A stretch of 64,000 nt of DNA from a virus, in IMG/VR virus record IMGVR_UViG_3300045051_000365, positions 1 through 64,000 of that record. One strand, 5' to 3'. Position numbers and translations under genes: made by a program. Below, piece after piece: positions 47,111 through 59,700 of the stretch (positions within the stretch are counted from its first letter, which is position 1; the number at the start of each line of letters is the position of its first letter). The notes under the pieces were generated by a model. The model made no database searches. It was not told the DNA's origin and saw only the letters and a list, made by a program, of their open reading frames with translations.

Positions 47111-47539
47111 ATGGACGAAAAAATAATTCAAGAAATAATCGATCGCTACCGAGGGGATGAGTATTTATCTTTCGTGGAAATAGCGGACGATCTGAAAATA
47201 GAATATCGTTCGCTAGTGGAAAAATTACAGCCACTAGCGAACGAGATCGAACTGAAAGTATTTAACCGCTCGGGCAATAGAAACGGACACGCGATAGATA
47301 CGAGTCCGTTCCTGCTAGACTATTACTATATAGTCGATTGCGATCTTAAAATTCTCGCCGAAACGTTCGGGTATAGCGATTACAGCAACGCTCTTAGAGC
47401 GATGCGAAAAAATAAACACTATATCGGCAAAAATAAAAATATGTTCTCAGAACTTCCCCATATTCCCCCGTTTCCGAAGAATACTAAAACCATGCGGGAT
47501 AGGAAAAAAAATAGGGATAAAATAAAAATAAATGATTAA
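47111..47539 (+). CDS. Hypothetical protein, 142 residues, possible HTH
   Basis: Starts MDEKIIQEIIDRYRGDEYLSFVEIADDLKIEYRSLVEKL, a helix-turn-helix-like opening. A second HTH-like part is CDLKILAETFGYSDYSNALRAM. The C-terminus is very basic. Possibly a DNA-binding protein at the head of the late tail operon. No family recognised. Confidence 0.58.
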   Translation: MDEKIIQEIIDRYRGDEYLSFVEIADDLKIEYRSLVEKLQPLANEIELKVFNRSGNRNGHAIDTSPFLLDYYYIVDCDLKILAETFGYSDYSNALRAMRKNKHYIGKNKNMFSELPHIPPFPKNTKTMRDRKKNRDKIKIND

Positions 47540-47927
47540 TTGGAATATAGGGAAGCAAATAGCAATAGAAGCGTTCGGGGAAATGGTAGACGAGTTCGCC
47601 GGTGAAATAACCTACCAGATCCGCGATCCGAAATGGCAGTGGCCGCGGGAAACGCGACGGAGGAACAGCACGATCGCCGGTTCCCCCCGTGACATCGTGG
47701 ACACGGAAGAATTGAAAAATAGCCAGTTCACGGAAGATATTAGCGATACCTATAAGGTGATCGGCTACACCGCCGAACACGCCGCGCTAGTTCACGAGGG
47801 CTATCAAATAGAGCGGGCGGACGGGGGAGTAACCGACGTTCCCGCGCGCCCGTTTATCGATGAAGCGGTGAAGGAATACGATCCGCTAGAAAGCTACGCC
47901 GATATTTTACGGGAGAAGTTGGGTTAG
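47532..47927 (+). CDS. HK97 gp10-like head-tail joining/tail completion protein
   Basis: A 131-residue protein. The segment YKVIGYTAEHAALVHEGYQI ... VPARPFIDEAV is the gp10-type core (Y-x-A-x-x-H-x-G...P-A-R-P-F). It overlaps the previous gene by eight bases and precedes other tail genes, which fits a role at the head-tail interface. Confidence 0.72.
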   Translation: MINWNIGKQIAIEAFGEMVDEFAGEITYQIRDPKWQWPRETRRRNSTIAGSPRDIVDTEELKNSQFTEDISDTYKVIGYTAEHAALVHEGYQIERADGGVTDVPARPFIDEAVKEYDPLESYADILREKLG

Positions 47928-47933
47928 AACTAT

Positions 47934-48089
47934 ATGGCAATTAAATTTTACAAAAGTCCGTTTCACGCGACCGAATCGCCCGAGCGAGCCGATATGTTAT
48001 GCAAAATAGTTGATCTTTTGTTAAAAATAAGGGATATAAGAAATGAACGAAACCGAACTAAGATCGACCCTAGCGGCGATCAGAAATAA
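47934..48089 (+). CDS. Small hypothetical protein, 51 residues
   Basis: MAIKFYKSPFHATESPERADMLCKIVDLLLKIRDIRNER, basic at the end. It overlaps the next gene by 47 bases in another frame. Support is only a start placed six bases after the previous stop. Confidence 0.4.
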   Translation: MAIKFYKSPFHATESPERADMLCKIVDLLLKIRDIRNERNRTKIDPSGDQK

Positions 48090-48489
48090 CCTGATTCTCG
48101 TTCTCGATTCCGACCTCGGAAAATACGAGATTTTAAATCCCTCGGGACAAAAAATAAGCGAGGTTCCCGCTATCTGGACAGAACCGCCCGAACTACCCTC
48201 GAATTATCGGGTAAAACCCGATAGCGGGATCGAGACGATAATCCAACGGGAACCCGATCCCGAATACGATTCCCTACTCGGGAACTATATCGAGGTCGCG
48301 AGATACACGATCGTACTCAAGCAGTACGATCTATCCCGTTCCCTGACCCCCGTTGTCGGCAGACTCCAGATCTGCCCGTACTGGAACGTCCTAGAATCGC
48401 CCCGCGTCACGTCCTACACGAAAACGCCCGAAGGAATTGTCCGCCCGAGAGCCGTTATCAAGGTATCGACGGCCAAAGTTTTAAGGTAA
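48043..48489 (+). CDS. Putative tail terminator/minor tail protein, 148 residues
   Basis: Alpha helix at the start (TELRSTLAAIRNNLILVLDSDLGKY), then beta strands (NYIEVARYTIVLKQYD, PRAVIKVSTAKVL). Size and place between gp10-like and major tail genes fit a tail terminator. No clear sequence family. Confidence 0.5.
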   Translation: MNETELRSTLAAIRNNLILVLDSDLGKYEILNPSGQKISEVPAIWTEPPELPSNYRVKPDSGIETIIQREPDPEYDSLLGNYIEVARYTIVLKQYDLSRSLTPVVGRLQICPYWNVLESPRVTSYTKTPEGIVRPRAVIKVSTAKVLR

Positions 48490-48525
48490 AATATTACTTG
48501 AAACTTTAGGCAGAAAGATAAAATA

Positions 48526-49266
48526 ATGTCTACCTACGCGGATCTCAAGACCCCGGACAATCTAACCCCGGCGCGTAACACGAAAGTATTAGTGTCGGCC
48601 GTTTTTCCCTACGGCGATCCCGCCCCTGCTAGAACCGTCGCGCTCGCCGCGGGCGTTGACGAGGGAGACGATCAGATCACCGTGGCGAGCGGGGGATTCG
48701 GTCGCCTTCTATTCGAGGGAACCAAGATCGAGATCGGGGCTACCGGCAACTACGTCATCGTTCGGAAGAAAACCACGACCACGACGCAAGTAGCGATCGA
48801 CATCGAACCGGCAAAATTCTCCGATACTCTCGACACACCGACCCCGCAAACCTGCACGATCCGCGCGTGGATTCCTGTAATCAGCGCGAAGACCTACAAC
48901 ATCGACGCGAGTAATAACGAGGGTTCCGACTCCGTTTTCTCGGACGATCTCGCGATGGAGAAATTCATCGAGAGCGTCAACTACTCGGGTTCCGTCTCCG
49001 GCCCGGAAGTGTACGGAGATCCCTCCCTCAAAGTGATCACCGCGGCCGAAGAAGCGGGCGCGTGTCTGTACCTCGAAATCCTCAAACCCGGACAGCGCGG
49101 CGGGCGTAACGCTCAATGCTATGTTTCCCGCGGCGAGAACGGCGATAAAACCGCCTATCTCCAGAACACGATCAACCTCACGATCACGGGCAAGGCGGGC
49201 TACATCGATGGTATGGCAAGCTCTCCGTTCGATGGCGACGTGGTTCAAGCCGACTACACCTTATGA
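48526..49266 (+). CDS. Major tail (tube) protein
   Basis: A 246-residue beta-rich protein. It has a Thr/Val-rich sequence with an inserted domain (VALAAGVDEGDDQITVASGGFGRLLFEGTKI), the segment SDDLAMEKFIESVNYSGSVSG, and a C-terminal YLQNTINLTITGKAGYIDGMASSPFD. Location before the frameshifted chaperone and tape measure supports the call. It would polymerise into the long tail tube. Confidence 0.7.
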   Translation: MSTYADLKTPDNLTPARNTKVLVSAVFPYGDPAPARTVALAAGVDEGDDQITVASGGFGRLLFEGTKIEIGATGNYVIVRKKTTTTTQVAIDIEPAKFSDTLDTPTPQTCTIRAWIPVISAKTYNIDASNNEGSDSVFSDDLAMEKFIESVNYSGSVSGPEVYGDPSLKVITAAEEAGACLYLEILKPGQRGGRNAQCYVSRGENGDKTAYLQNTINLTITGKAGYIDGMASSPFDGDVVQADYTL

Positions 49267-49538
49267 TGATCCGGCACTTGACGGACGCGGGGCAAGAGGT
49301 ATTTCTCGTGAATTGCGAGATCCGCGGTGAATACCTTTACTTCCGCGTCGGGGTGTTCGATCGAGAAATAAAGGACGAGAAAAAAACCTTCTATTCAGAC
49401 CCCGATCCGAGGGGACACCGGGACGAGTACGAACTAGAACTCGATCCCCTCTGGTTGAACGATCTACCGCGCGTAAAAAAAAATAAGCGAGTAAAAATAC
49501 ATGGCATTAAGCATCTTAGGAAAATTCAAGACGGATGA
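49263..49538 (+). CDS. Hypothetical protein, 91 residues
   Basis: Overlaps the tail tube gene by four bases (ATGA) and its 3' end overlaps the chaperone start by 38 bases. Contains LVNCEIRGEYLYFRVGVFDREIKDEKKTFYSDPDPRGHRDEYELEL, beta-rich; the end is very basic. No family recognised. Confidence 0.58.
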   Translation: MMIRHLTDAGQEVFLVNCEIRGEYLYFRVGVFDREIKDEKKTFYSDPDPRGHRDEYELELDPLWLNDLPRVKKNKRVKIHGIKHLRKIQDG

Positions 49539-50271
49539 AGCCCACTTTTTCCCGCTAAGGAAGGAATGGATCGGGTACATCGAGGAGGAAAAAGTATTAG
49601 AAAAACTCGATACGATCGTATCGGAAAAAGACGGGGAGATCGGGATCGAATTAACCAAGCGGTACGGGGTTCACCCGTCCGAGAATAAGGCTATTCCCGA
49701 AGCGTTCGAGAGACGGGAAAAAGCCGATAAAGTTTTTCTAGAACAGCTTAAAGCGGTTAGCCAGAAAACCGGGCTATCGATCGGGGAGGTCGAATCGATC
49801 GTCATGAGCGATAACTCTCTCGCCGAACGCGTCGAAGAAATCATGGTTTCCGCCGCGGAGATGACGGACTCGCGCCCCGAGGAAAAAATAAATATCGCGA
49901 AGGTCGTACAAGAATCGATCTCCGATTCCCGCAAAAAACGCCGCGAGTTTAGTAAAGAAACCGCCGATCTTATCGCGCCGTTTCTCGATGAATTAAATAG
50001 TCTATTTCAAGAAAGATCCGACGCGTTCGACAATTACAATCGCGAACTAATCACCTTGTTTTTAAATAGCCCGCGCCGGGTAGCGAAAGCCAATCCCAAA
50101 AAAGAACCCCTCACCCGCTCCGACATCGAAGGACTTCACCCGGCGATGCTGATCCGCTTTTATAACGATTACGTTTACCCCGATATTAACCAGTGGCCCG
50201 CGCCGCCCGCGGTGAGCGAACCCGAAAAAGAACTCGAACCCGAGGAGGAGGAAACCGAAAAAAAAGAATAG
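49501..50271 (+). CDS. Tail assembly chaperone, short (G-type) product
   Basis: A 256-residue mostly helical protein just before the tape measure gene. It ends in EPEEEETEKKE. Its last codons hold an eight-A run (50258-50265). In siphoviruses such a pair (lambda G and GT) comes from a -1 frameshift, and both products hold the tape measure during tail assembly. Here the zero frame stops at 50269-50271. Confidence 0.72.
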   Translation: MALSILGKFKTDEAHFFPLRKEWIGYIEEEKVLEKLDTIVSEKDGEIGIELTKRYGVHPSENKAIPEAFERREKADKVFLEQLKAVSQKTGLSIGEVESIVMSDNSLAERVEEIMVSAAEMTDSRPEEKINIAKVVQESISDSRKKRREFSKETADLIAPFLDELNSLFQERSDAFDNYNRELITLFLNSPRRVAKANPKKEPLTRSDIEGLHPAMLIRFYNDYVYPDINQWPAPPAVSEPEKELEPEEEETEKKE

Positions 50272-50717
50272 ACGACGCGATAGAGGCGAGGTTAGAGGCG
50301 ATAAGCAACCCGATCGAATGGGAGAAGATCTATTTCCAGTGGTTCGCTTGGGGACTGCCGGCCGAAGAATGGCACGAGTGGCCGGACTGGATGATCCTCA
50401 AAAAATGGTCGGGAGTGCAACGGGTCAAGGCGGAAGAAATAAACTCGCTATCGGGAACCGCAAGCCAGATCGCCGCGATGGTTCACGCGTACATGAAAGC
50501 GCAAGCCAAAGATAGCGGGAAAGTGGACGATCTCTCGCCCGGCGATTTTCTCCCCTACCGACTAGAGAAAGAGAAAGAATATTTCTTCGATCCCGAAACC
50601 GCCGAAGTATTGGTAGAGGCGTTAAAAGCCGGGGAGGTTCCCGTCTACGCCCTACAGATAATCGTGGATTGCGGACTTTACGACGAACTTATACTGCTAG
50701 GGGATAAAACAAAATGA
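50265..50717 (+). CDS. Tail assembly chaperone extension (T-type), made by -1 frameshift
   Basis: The -1 frame continues from the A run as ...KK-RIDDAIEARLEAISNPIEWEKIYFQWFAWGLP and stays open for about 150 residues. There is no good separate start. Slippage on A-AAA-AAA (50259-50265) gives a fusion of about 405 residues. The short leap and location upstream of the tape measure fit the lambda GT model. The tape measure ATG overlaps the end by four bases. Confidence 0.7.
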   Translation, partial: RIDDAIEARLEAISNPIEWEKIYFQWFAWGLPAEEWHEWPDWMILKKWSGVQRVKAEEINSLSGTASQIAAMVHAYMKAQAKDSGKVDDLSPGDFLPYRLEKEKEYFFDPETAEVLVEALKAGEVPVYALQIIVDCGLYDELILLGDKTK

Positions 50718-53700
50718 CGCTCTCGCTCGGTACGCTTGAAATCGGATTAGGGCTAAATACCGCCGATTACGATCGGAAGATCGCGAGAGCGGAGAATCGG
50801 ATCTCCTCGTTGAAACGTCAGGTCGAGCGCGTCGGCATGACCGCGAGAATCAAAGTAGAGGTTGACGATCGCCGCCTCTACGAACTGAACGATCACCTAA
50901 AACTCAAACGGGACGACCTCGATAAAACCGCCGCGCACTACCGACGTAATCCGATCCGCGTTCGAGTGGAAGACGATTCCCTAATCCGCCTCAATCGGGA
51001 GTTGCGGGAATTACAGCGCGTCAGCGTCGATATACGGGTTCCCTCTCGCCTCGTTGTCGAACATCGCTTCTCGGGGTATCAGGATCGGGTAGAAAAGGCG
51101 ATCGAGCGATTATCCGTCACCGTTCGTAACTCTAGCCCGCGTTCCCGGAATCCCCTCGAAAAACTATTTAATCTGACCGTGGGCAACGCGGTCGGGGGAT
51201 TTTTCACGGGGGCGGGAGCCTACGCGGGAGTAAAAGCCGGAAAAGGTTTTTATAAGGGATTCGATACCGACTTCGACGCGATCGGGCGGGAATTCGGCAT
51301 TTACACGAAAGACAAGGTGGATCGGGTCAAAAAAGGACTCGATACGGGATTTCGGGAGTTGCTAGGGTTCCCCGATGGATTGAAAGACGCGAAACGCCTA
51401 TTTCAAAAGAATTTTGATACTTTCCTCGATAACATCACCGATCCGGGGTTTTACCGGGATCTAGAGGATCTTTTCGTCGCGATGGCGCAAGCGAAGTTCG
51501 ATCCCTCGATCCTGAAAGCCGGGGCAAAACTAACCGAGAGCCAAGCGGCCGATAAAAAAATATTCGAGGAAGCGCGGGGAAAAGTAGTTTCTCGATTCGA
51601 GGAAACGGTTAAAGAGGATTTTGTCCGAGCGGCCGGGGCTTTCATGAAGCTATCGGCTCAACCCCTGCGAGTTCGTAAGCGGGTACAACTCCGGGACTCT
51701 TCCGAGATGGCCCGGCAACAGTCGGGAATTTTCGGGCGGGAATACGACGCGGTTCGGGACAAGATCGACGCGTCCGATAATATCGTTCTCATGACGGGCG
51801 GCGTTGACCCGACAAAATCGAAGCGGGGCAAGCCCAATGTAGATACGACCTATCAGATCGCCGCGGGAATTCAAGCTCTTTTCCCGAAAGCGTTCGTAGA
51901 TACCATTACGCCCTATCACACGACATCGATCGAGGATCTAGAACAGGGCGCGTATAACCGGATCTTGCGGGGATCGATCCTGCCGTTTATCAAAGAACAG
52001 AAAGACGCGCTCGCTAACCTTTTTGGCGAGAAGATGGTTAACGACATCATCGCCAACCTCGAACAGTTTCACCCGGTAGAGTCGATCCTCCGGCAGTCTG
52101 TCGAGAAGGGCTATAACGACGACTCGATCCGGATGGCCACGAAAGCACTATCCGCGTCGATGATGTTCCCCGATAAAAAGATCACCCTCGCCGGGGCATC
52201 GGGGGGCGGCTTCGTCGTGGAAGAGGCGATCGCTATCCTCAATCAGATAGCGAAACGGTTTCCCGAATTACGAAAAGCGATCTCGAATATCAAGGGATTC
52301 GCTATCGGTACTCCGATGGCCGGCATGACGGCGACAAGTGGCGGGATAAAGGGAGAGTACGCCAAATTCCAAGCCTATATCGGAACGCTAGACCATATCG
52401 GGAAAGGATTTTTCGGGGATACCCTGTACGCCGGGGACAGAAAAACGGCGAAACCGAACGAGATCGAGAGACTCGATAACGAGATCGCTCTCCCCGGCGG
52501 GATATTAAATCCGAAAAATAATCTGCAAACCGTGATCGGCGGATGGGGATACGATCACGAGGTCGGGAAAATGCTCGCGGATCTCGGAAAGCCCGTTTCT
52601 GAATTCCTGCTACTCCTTTCCTCGTTCCTGAATAACCGGGTAATGCGACCCGAAGAAGCCAAGCGACTAACGGGAGTATTCGAGAAAATAAAATCCCTGA
52701 AAGTCGGGCAAGATGCTAACGCCTATATCGACGATCTCGCGGCGATTATCAAAGAGATCGGAAGCGTAAACAAAAAAATAGGCGGGATTCTCGATACCAA
52801 AGAACTCGGGACGCTATTGCGAAAAACCCGACAACTAGCGCGCGCGACGGGGAGCGAGGGAGCGAAACAATTCGAGGGACAGATCGCTAGGGAGATCGAG
52901 GGGGTTCTGAGATCCGGACTCGGGATCGATAACGTGGCCGGACTCGGGGAACGCGGGGGCGGGCAAACCTCTTTAGTCGTTCGCAATATCTCGGATCTAA
53001 TCCGGGACGCGTTCAACGAATTAGCCCGAAGACAGGGCAAGCCGTCGCCGTATCCCGAATCGGACTTTCAGCCGCTCGATCCCTTTCTCGAATCGATCGC
53101 CACGATCGAGGACGCGCTACGCAAGTCGGCCGAAGAATTAAATTTGCCCGCGGGTGATTTCGGAAGCCTGATCCAACTATGGAAAGCGGGCAAGGCGACG
53201 GAACCGCCGGTAAGGGGCTATGCCGACGAATTCCGTTCCGTGTACCGGGATTTTCTCAAAGAACTCGGGAAACTCTCGAAACTAGGGAAAAACTATTTCC
53301 AGAAAAGCGAGGACGGGAGAACGAAAGTAGATTTTTACAAACTTCTTTGGGATTCCGCGAAGATCGCCGCGGCCTACGGACAGCCTCCCTACGCGGAAAT
53401 GTCCGGGAAATACCGCGAGCAAACTTTCAATACACCCGAAGAGAAACAGATGGAAAAAGCCTTACTCGCTTTTTTCAAGCTGTACGAGAAAGACGCGGAA
53501 ATATTCAAGAAGCAATATCTAGAGATCGCTCTAGAGGCGAAAAAGCTGTACGCGGCGGGAGATCCCGCGGGATTACAGAAACTAACCGAACTTCTGTCCA
53601 CCTCGAAATTCTCGCGGATCGCGGAACTCGGGAAGAATATAAAAACCGCGAAGAGCGGCAGGATCGGCAAAGAAAAAGCCCTCGGGGAAGGAACGAACTA

Positions 53701-56700
53701 CAAACGCCTCGCGGGATTCTTGGACAAGTTGCTAGAAAGTCTCGTCCGGTACGAGGTATCGAACCGACAGGATACGAGTGGGTTCGGGGAACTCGCCGCC
53801 GCGGGCTACGGTATTAACGCGATCCTCGATTTCGTGAATCTCGCGGCAGAACGGGGCAAGGAATTCGCCCGCGTCCCCGATCTCCTAAAATCGTCACAAA
53901 TACAATCGGCACTAGAAGATCCCGAGATCGCTAAAAAATTCGAGATCAAGGCCGAGAACATGAAATCGGCCTTACAAGAGGTTTACGCCAATCTAGAAAC
54001 GCCCCTAGAAAGAAAGACGGCCGAAATTGTCGAGGCTTACGTTAGCGGTATCTCGAAACTGATCGACTCGATCGACGCGGAGATCGTCGCCCGAAAAGTT
54101 TCTACCCCCGTCACCATTGACGGCAGACTCCGGGAGATGGCCGTCAATCGCCTACAGACCCCCGACCGCAATAACGAGATCGTCAACATCGCGGGGAACG
54201 AGGATACCGCGAGTCTACTGCTACAGACGGCCAAGCGCGAGATCTTTAATGCCCTCAATCTCTCGGATAAATCGCTCTGGAAGGGGGCGAACGCGACGAT
54301 CCAGATCTTCGATCGGCTCGTCATCGCCGCCCGAAAGGTAGAATCCGCTTTTCTCGGGAGAATACCGGCGGCGATGGCCGCGAAGAATATAGCGGCTCCC
54401 GTTGTCGCGCCGATGGCGTTGGGGGCGATGACCCTCGCGGGATTGCCCGATGATGTCGCTCACGGGATCTATCAATCGCTATACAACGTTTTTCACGAGC
54501 TTTACAAAACAGGAAGCGATAAATACGTCCAGGAACTAGCCGCGCATATCAAAGACGCGCTAGATATTGCGGTTCCCGCCGACGCGAACCCCGCTATCCG
54601 GGGGATTATTCAGGGCGTGAACATGGCGACCGAACAGATAGCTAACGCGGTGATCGCGCCGATACAAAGCGTTGCAAACTCGATCGTGGAAGGAGAATCC
54701 GCGGGAACCGCTTACGCTACCGCGACGACAGTAACGGGATTCGCCGTAGAAACCCTATTCGGGACGGCCAGAAAAGCGATCGCCCCGAAAGCGTTAGCCC
54801 CCGAAAAACTTGTCGAACTAGAAGCGAAAGGGATGGCACTAGGCGCGTCCCTCGCTAAACTTACCGATTCTCTCTCTAGAATCACGAATAATCTGCCCGC
54901 GCTCCCCCCCGGCGTTGACCCTTTCAAGCGGGAATATTACACCCGCGACCGACTACGGGAGATCGCTCGCAATCAGGGATTGAACGTACTGCCGGGCGGG
55001 AGTAAAAAAACGCCCTCGGTCGATGATTACTGGAAGGCGATTATCTCGAAAGTCCCGCCCGAGACGTTAATAAAACTTCTCCTCGCCACGAACGAAAAAG
55101 GACGCACGAAAGCGGGACGCGAGGCGTTAGCGGGGATGAGTTACGCGGCCTCCCCGATCGATAAAGGATTCGTGACGACGATCGGGCAGTCGGTCGCGAC
55201 CGTCCGTAAAATGGCGAAAGGCTCGCTCGCGGAAGCGGAACCCGATCCCCGCAAGCTCGCGGAATACTACCGGCAACTACAGAAAATCAAGGGCGAGATC
55301 GCTAAAGTTCGAGCGAACCCCGAACTCGACACATCGGGACTCAATCGCAACCTTAACGCCCTCGTTATTAATATCGAGAATTTACAGGGGGATATTCAAC
55401 GCTCGATCGGGAACCTAACAAAAGGAGCGAATAACGAGCTAGATTCCGCGAGACTGAACACCCGCGAGATCGGGGAGAACGCTATAGACGATCTCGATGA
55501 CGCGCTCGGGAACCGATCGCCCTCGTGGAAAGGAAAGCGATCCGGGAAAAACCTGATCAAGGGATTGGAAATAGGAACCGCGGAAGAGGCGAGAGTCTTT
55601 ATCGGTCAGATCGACGCGCTATTCCGAGATATTAATAAACGCCTTGAACTCAACCAGAAGCAGGGCGGAAAATTCCTGATCTACGCGAGACGGGAACACC
55701 TCGACTCGATTATGAACACGGGCTACCAAGCCCTACACCCGAACAGCAACAAGGATCGCTCTCTCCGAAAACGATTCGAGAACGCTATCCGTCCCGACTA
55801 CTCTCCCGAGGGGGTCAGTCCGATTTACGGGTTCTGGCATCCCGACGCGGCCGGTAAATTCATCGGAACCGGGGGAGGGATAAACCGACCGCGCGCGCTG
55901 ATGGCTTTCGGAACCCATAACTACGGCGGGAGAGAACCCGTAGCCCTAGAGGGTTTGTTCAACCCCGATCGGATGATGTTACACGCGGGCGACAGTCTCG
56001 GGATGGCAAGCGGGCTGGCAAGCTCCGCTCCGATGTCGCGCGATATGGTCGAGCGGATAACGTCCCGTTTCGGGAGACTCATCGAGGCCGACATCCCGAA
56101 AATGTTCGAGAAATTCCGAATCGCTACAGGAGACGAGGAATTTAGTTCGGACACTTACGGCATGGAAGGGATCTTGTGGGATAAATTCCTTCTCACGGCA
56201 GTAGGCGCGTTGCACACCTATGACGGACAGATCGGGGGAGTCCGTCCGTTCGAGGACGGTACAAGGGAACTGGCCAAGAAAAAAGGCATCGAGCTACAGG
56301 ATCTCGAATGGGTACAAGACCCGAACGCGAGCGATTGGGACAAGCTTCTCGGGCGTGACGGGATGTTTCAAGAGCGGACGCAACCCGGCGCGATCAAGCA
56401 ACAGATGTCGCGGTTCCAAGAACTTTATAAGCTCTGGCAAGATCCGAGCCTGCCCGCCGGTAAACGTAAGGATATTTTTATCGAGCTATCCGTCGCGCTC
56501 CTCAAGCAACAGGGAGAACTCCGAACGATCGCTACCGCTATCGGCGCGGATATGTCTACCTTGATGTTCACCGCGGGCAAGGTCGGCGCGTCCAATTTCC
56601 AAAAAGGTTTACAGATCGGGGTCGCCACGAACGAGGCGGAAAAAATCGCCTACCAGAACGCGCTCGACATCGTGGACGAGACGAACAAGGGACTCGGGAA

Positions 56701-59700
56701 CGCGTCGCCGTCCAAAAAAGCGATGAAAGCGATGCGGTTCTTCTACGAGGGACTAGCGTTAGGCGCGCGCCAGATCCGCTTCGGACTAGGACTAGAAACC
56801 CGCTTCGATAAAGAGGTGAGCGACTTTACTTTCTTTGTCGGGATGAAGTCGAAAGAAGCCCGAAAAGCGGTGCTTCAGGCTCTTAAAGAGATGGGGCTAG
56901 ACCGCGGGGAACGCTTACAGGTTATCGACGAAGTTCTCGGATCGATGGATTCGGGAACCTTTACTTCCCCCCGCGCTTTCCAAGCGATGAAGCGGGCTAC
57001 CGTTATCGCCCGCCCGAAAACAACGCGAGAAGAAATCCTCGGGGATTGGAACAAAAAACGCGACAATTTATTTAACACCCTCGATAGCATCGAGAAAGCG
57101 GGAGTTTCTAGCGGGTTCACGAGAGGGATCGTTAGCGGTATCCGCGTCGCCGTCGCGCAACTCGACGGATTTATAGGTTCGCTATCGACGGCCGGTAAAC
57201 TACTACGGACGATCGATAAGGAACTCGACGCGGCCACGGGCGGGATGTTCAATCTCAGAAAAGCCGCGCTCGCGGTAGTCGGGGGATTCGCTCTACTCAA
57301 GGGAGCGGAATTCTTATTACAGCCGCTTTATTTCGGTATTCAAAATCTTCCCTTCACCGTACAGCAAGCGGTAACGAACTCGCTTCAGTCTCTAGTCGAG
57401 CTACAGAGAATCAAGGTTAACCTCGATGTCGCCGGGGTAGACAACGCGGACGAGGCGATCGGACAGTTGCGGGATCGGGCTAACGAACTCGGTATCTCGT
57501 TCAAAGAGAGCGTGAAACAGTACGCGCAATTCCGGATCGTCACTACCGACACCCCGCTAGAGGCTCAGGGCGATTCTATCTACCGGGGATTTCAATCGGC
57601 TCTCGCGGTGCGCAATACCAACCCGCAACAACAGACCGAGACATTCCGGGCGATCAATCAGATGGCCTCCCGCTCCGTTCTGTCGGTGGAAGAATTCACC
57701 CAACAGTTAACCGAGTCCGGGGGACTTTACGACGCGCTGATCGTCGCCGCCCGAGCGATGGGACTAACCACCGCCGAATTCTACCGGCAAGCGTCCGCGG
57801 GACAATTGTTATCGCAAGACGTGATCCCCCGGTTATCGGCCGAATACGAGCGGATGAGCGCGGGGGGACTCGGGGAATCTGGGAAAACCCTACAGGCGGA
57901 AATTAACCGCTATCAGAATAATCTCGAACAGTTATCGATGGGAGTCGGGGAGAAGATCGGCGCGGTAGCCTATCCCGCTCTACAACTGCTGAACGTCGCG
58001 CTAGGGGGGGTAAACGACAACCTCGACGCCTTGTTAATTGTCGCGAGAGCCGCGCTTAACGTCACGATCGGGTTAGTCACAAAATCCGTCCTACAATTTA
58101 TTGCCGCCACGCGACTCGGACAGCTTGTCCTTTCTTCGTACAATGCCGCTCTTTTTACTACTGGAGTACGCGCCGGAGAAACCGCCACGCGGATGCAAAT
58201 GTTGTCAGCGACAGCGAAAGCGACGGGGGTAGTTTTTAATTCGGCTATTTCGGTAATGGCGATCCCTCTCGCCGTGACCGCGGGATTACAACTATTCTTC
58301 GCGATCTGGAACGCGGGGAGCGAGGATCTTCGTAACAATCTACAGACGATCAAAGAATCGAAAAAAGTATTAGAAGATCTCGGGAAAATCAAGCCCGAAT
58401 CTAACCGGCAAAATTTCCTAGAAAAAGTTTTCACGCCGGAACAAACCAAAAAAGATCTATCCGAGGGGAACTGGTGGGATAAAACGGTCGCGCTCTTTAC
58501 GTGGAGTCCGTTCCGGGAAGCGGGAAAAGTCGGATTCGATAGCTACGGAACGAGCAAGGATATTCGGAATATTAACGACACCCTAAAAGAAGGCGAAACC
58601 GTCCTAAAGGGATACAGGGATCAACTTTCCGATGTAACCGGGATCGATAAATTTATCGATTCCCTGCAAGGTCTTCGGAACAAGCTCGCTCAGGTTCGCG
58701 CGGAACGGGCGATCGCCGCGGGGAAAGGGGATTCCGCGGGAGTGGCGCGGGCGAATACCGTCGAACAAGAACTGATGAAACAGGAACAGGAAGCGATCGA
58801 TAAACGCTTCGGTTCTCTAGGGTCCCGTATTGCCGCGGATCTGCAAGCTTACGAAAGCTCGCTCGCGAAACTGGAAGAGTCTTATCAAAAAGGCAATGTT
58901 TCCGTAGACGAATACACGGACAAATCGACAAAACTTAAAGCCGTAATCGCCCAACTCAAAGCCGAACAGCAGAATTATCTCAATATACTCAAGGATCAAG
59001 AAAAGCAGTACAAAAAACTTCAGTTCGGTTTTAAAAGAACCCTTAACGCTCAAGAAAATCGAGACTTTATTAACGCTCGAAAATCCCTGAATCGGCAGAT
59101 CGGCAACGAGAAGGGATTCGCCGCGGGACAGCTTAACGAGTACGAATTTAACGTCAGGGTGCGGGAGGAATCGCTACAGACGGCAAAAGAGAAAATCGCC
59201 TCGCTACAGACAACCGCGACGGAAACGGGGGCAAAACTCAATACCCGCATCACCGAAGCGGCCGATAAAACCCTCTCCACTTATTTCGGCAAAGACCTCG
59301 AACGGCTCGGGGTTGGCAGTTTTTCCGAGGCGATCGCGAAAAACCTCCTCTCCCCGAAAATGATCGAGGATGTCATGGACGAGTTTTCGGGAGATCTCGA
59401 ATCGAACGCCGCGCTAAAAAATATCCTAGAGATGGCGAAACGGTACGTCTCTACCCGACAGGATATTCTATCCTCGGAAAAAGAGATTCAGGCGATCAAC
59501 CGGGAAATTATTACCGAGCGGAAGCGTCGCCAGATAAACGAGAAACAGGCGGGGAACGAGGTTCTTATCGCCGGGAAACAGGAAAAACTCTATTCCTCTA
59601 CCCCGACCGGAAAACTCCGCTCGTTTCAATCGTCCGAGACGCGGCTATCCCTAGAAGAACTTTACAAGCAACTGGCGATCGAGCAGGAACGGCTCGCGGC

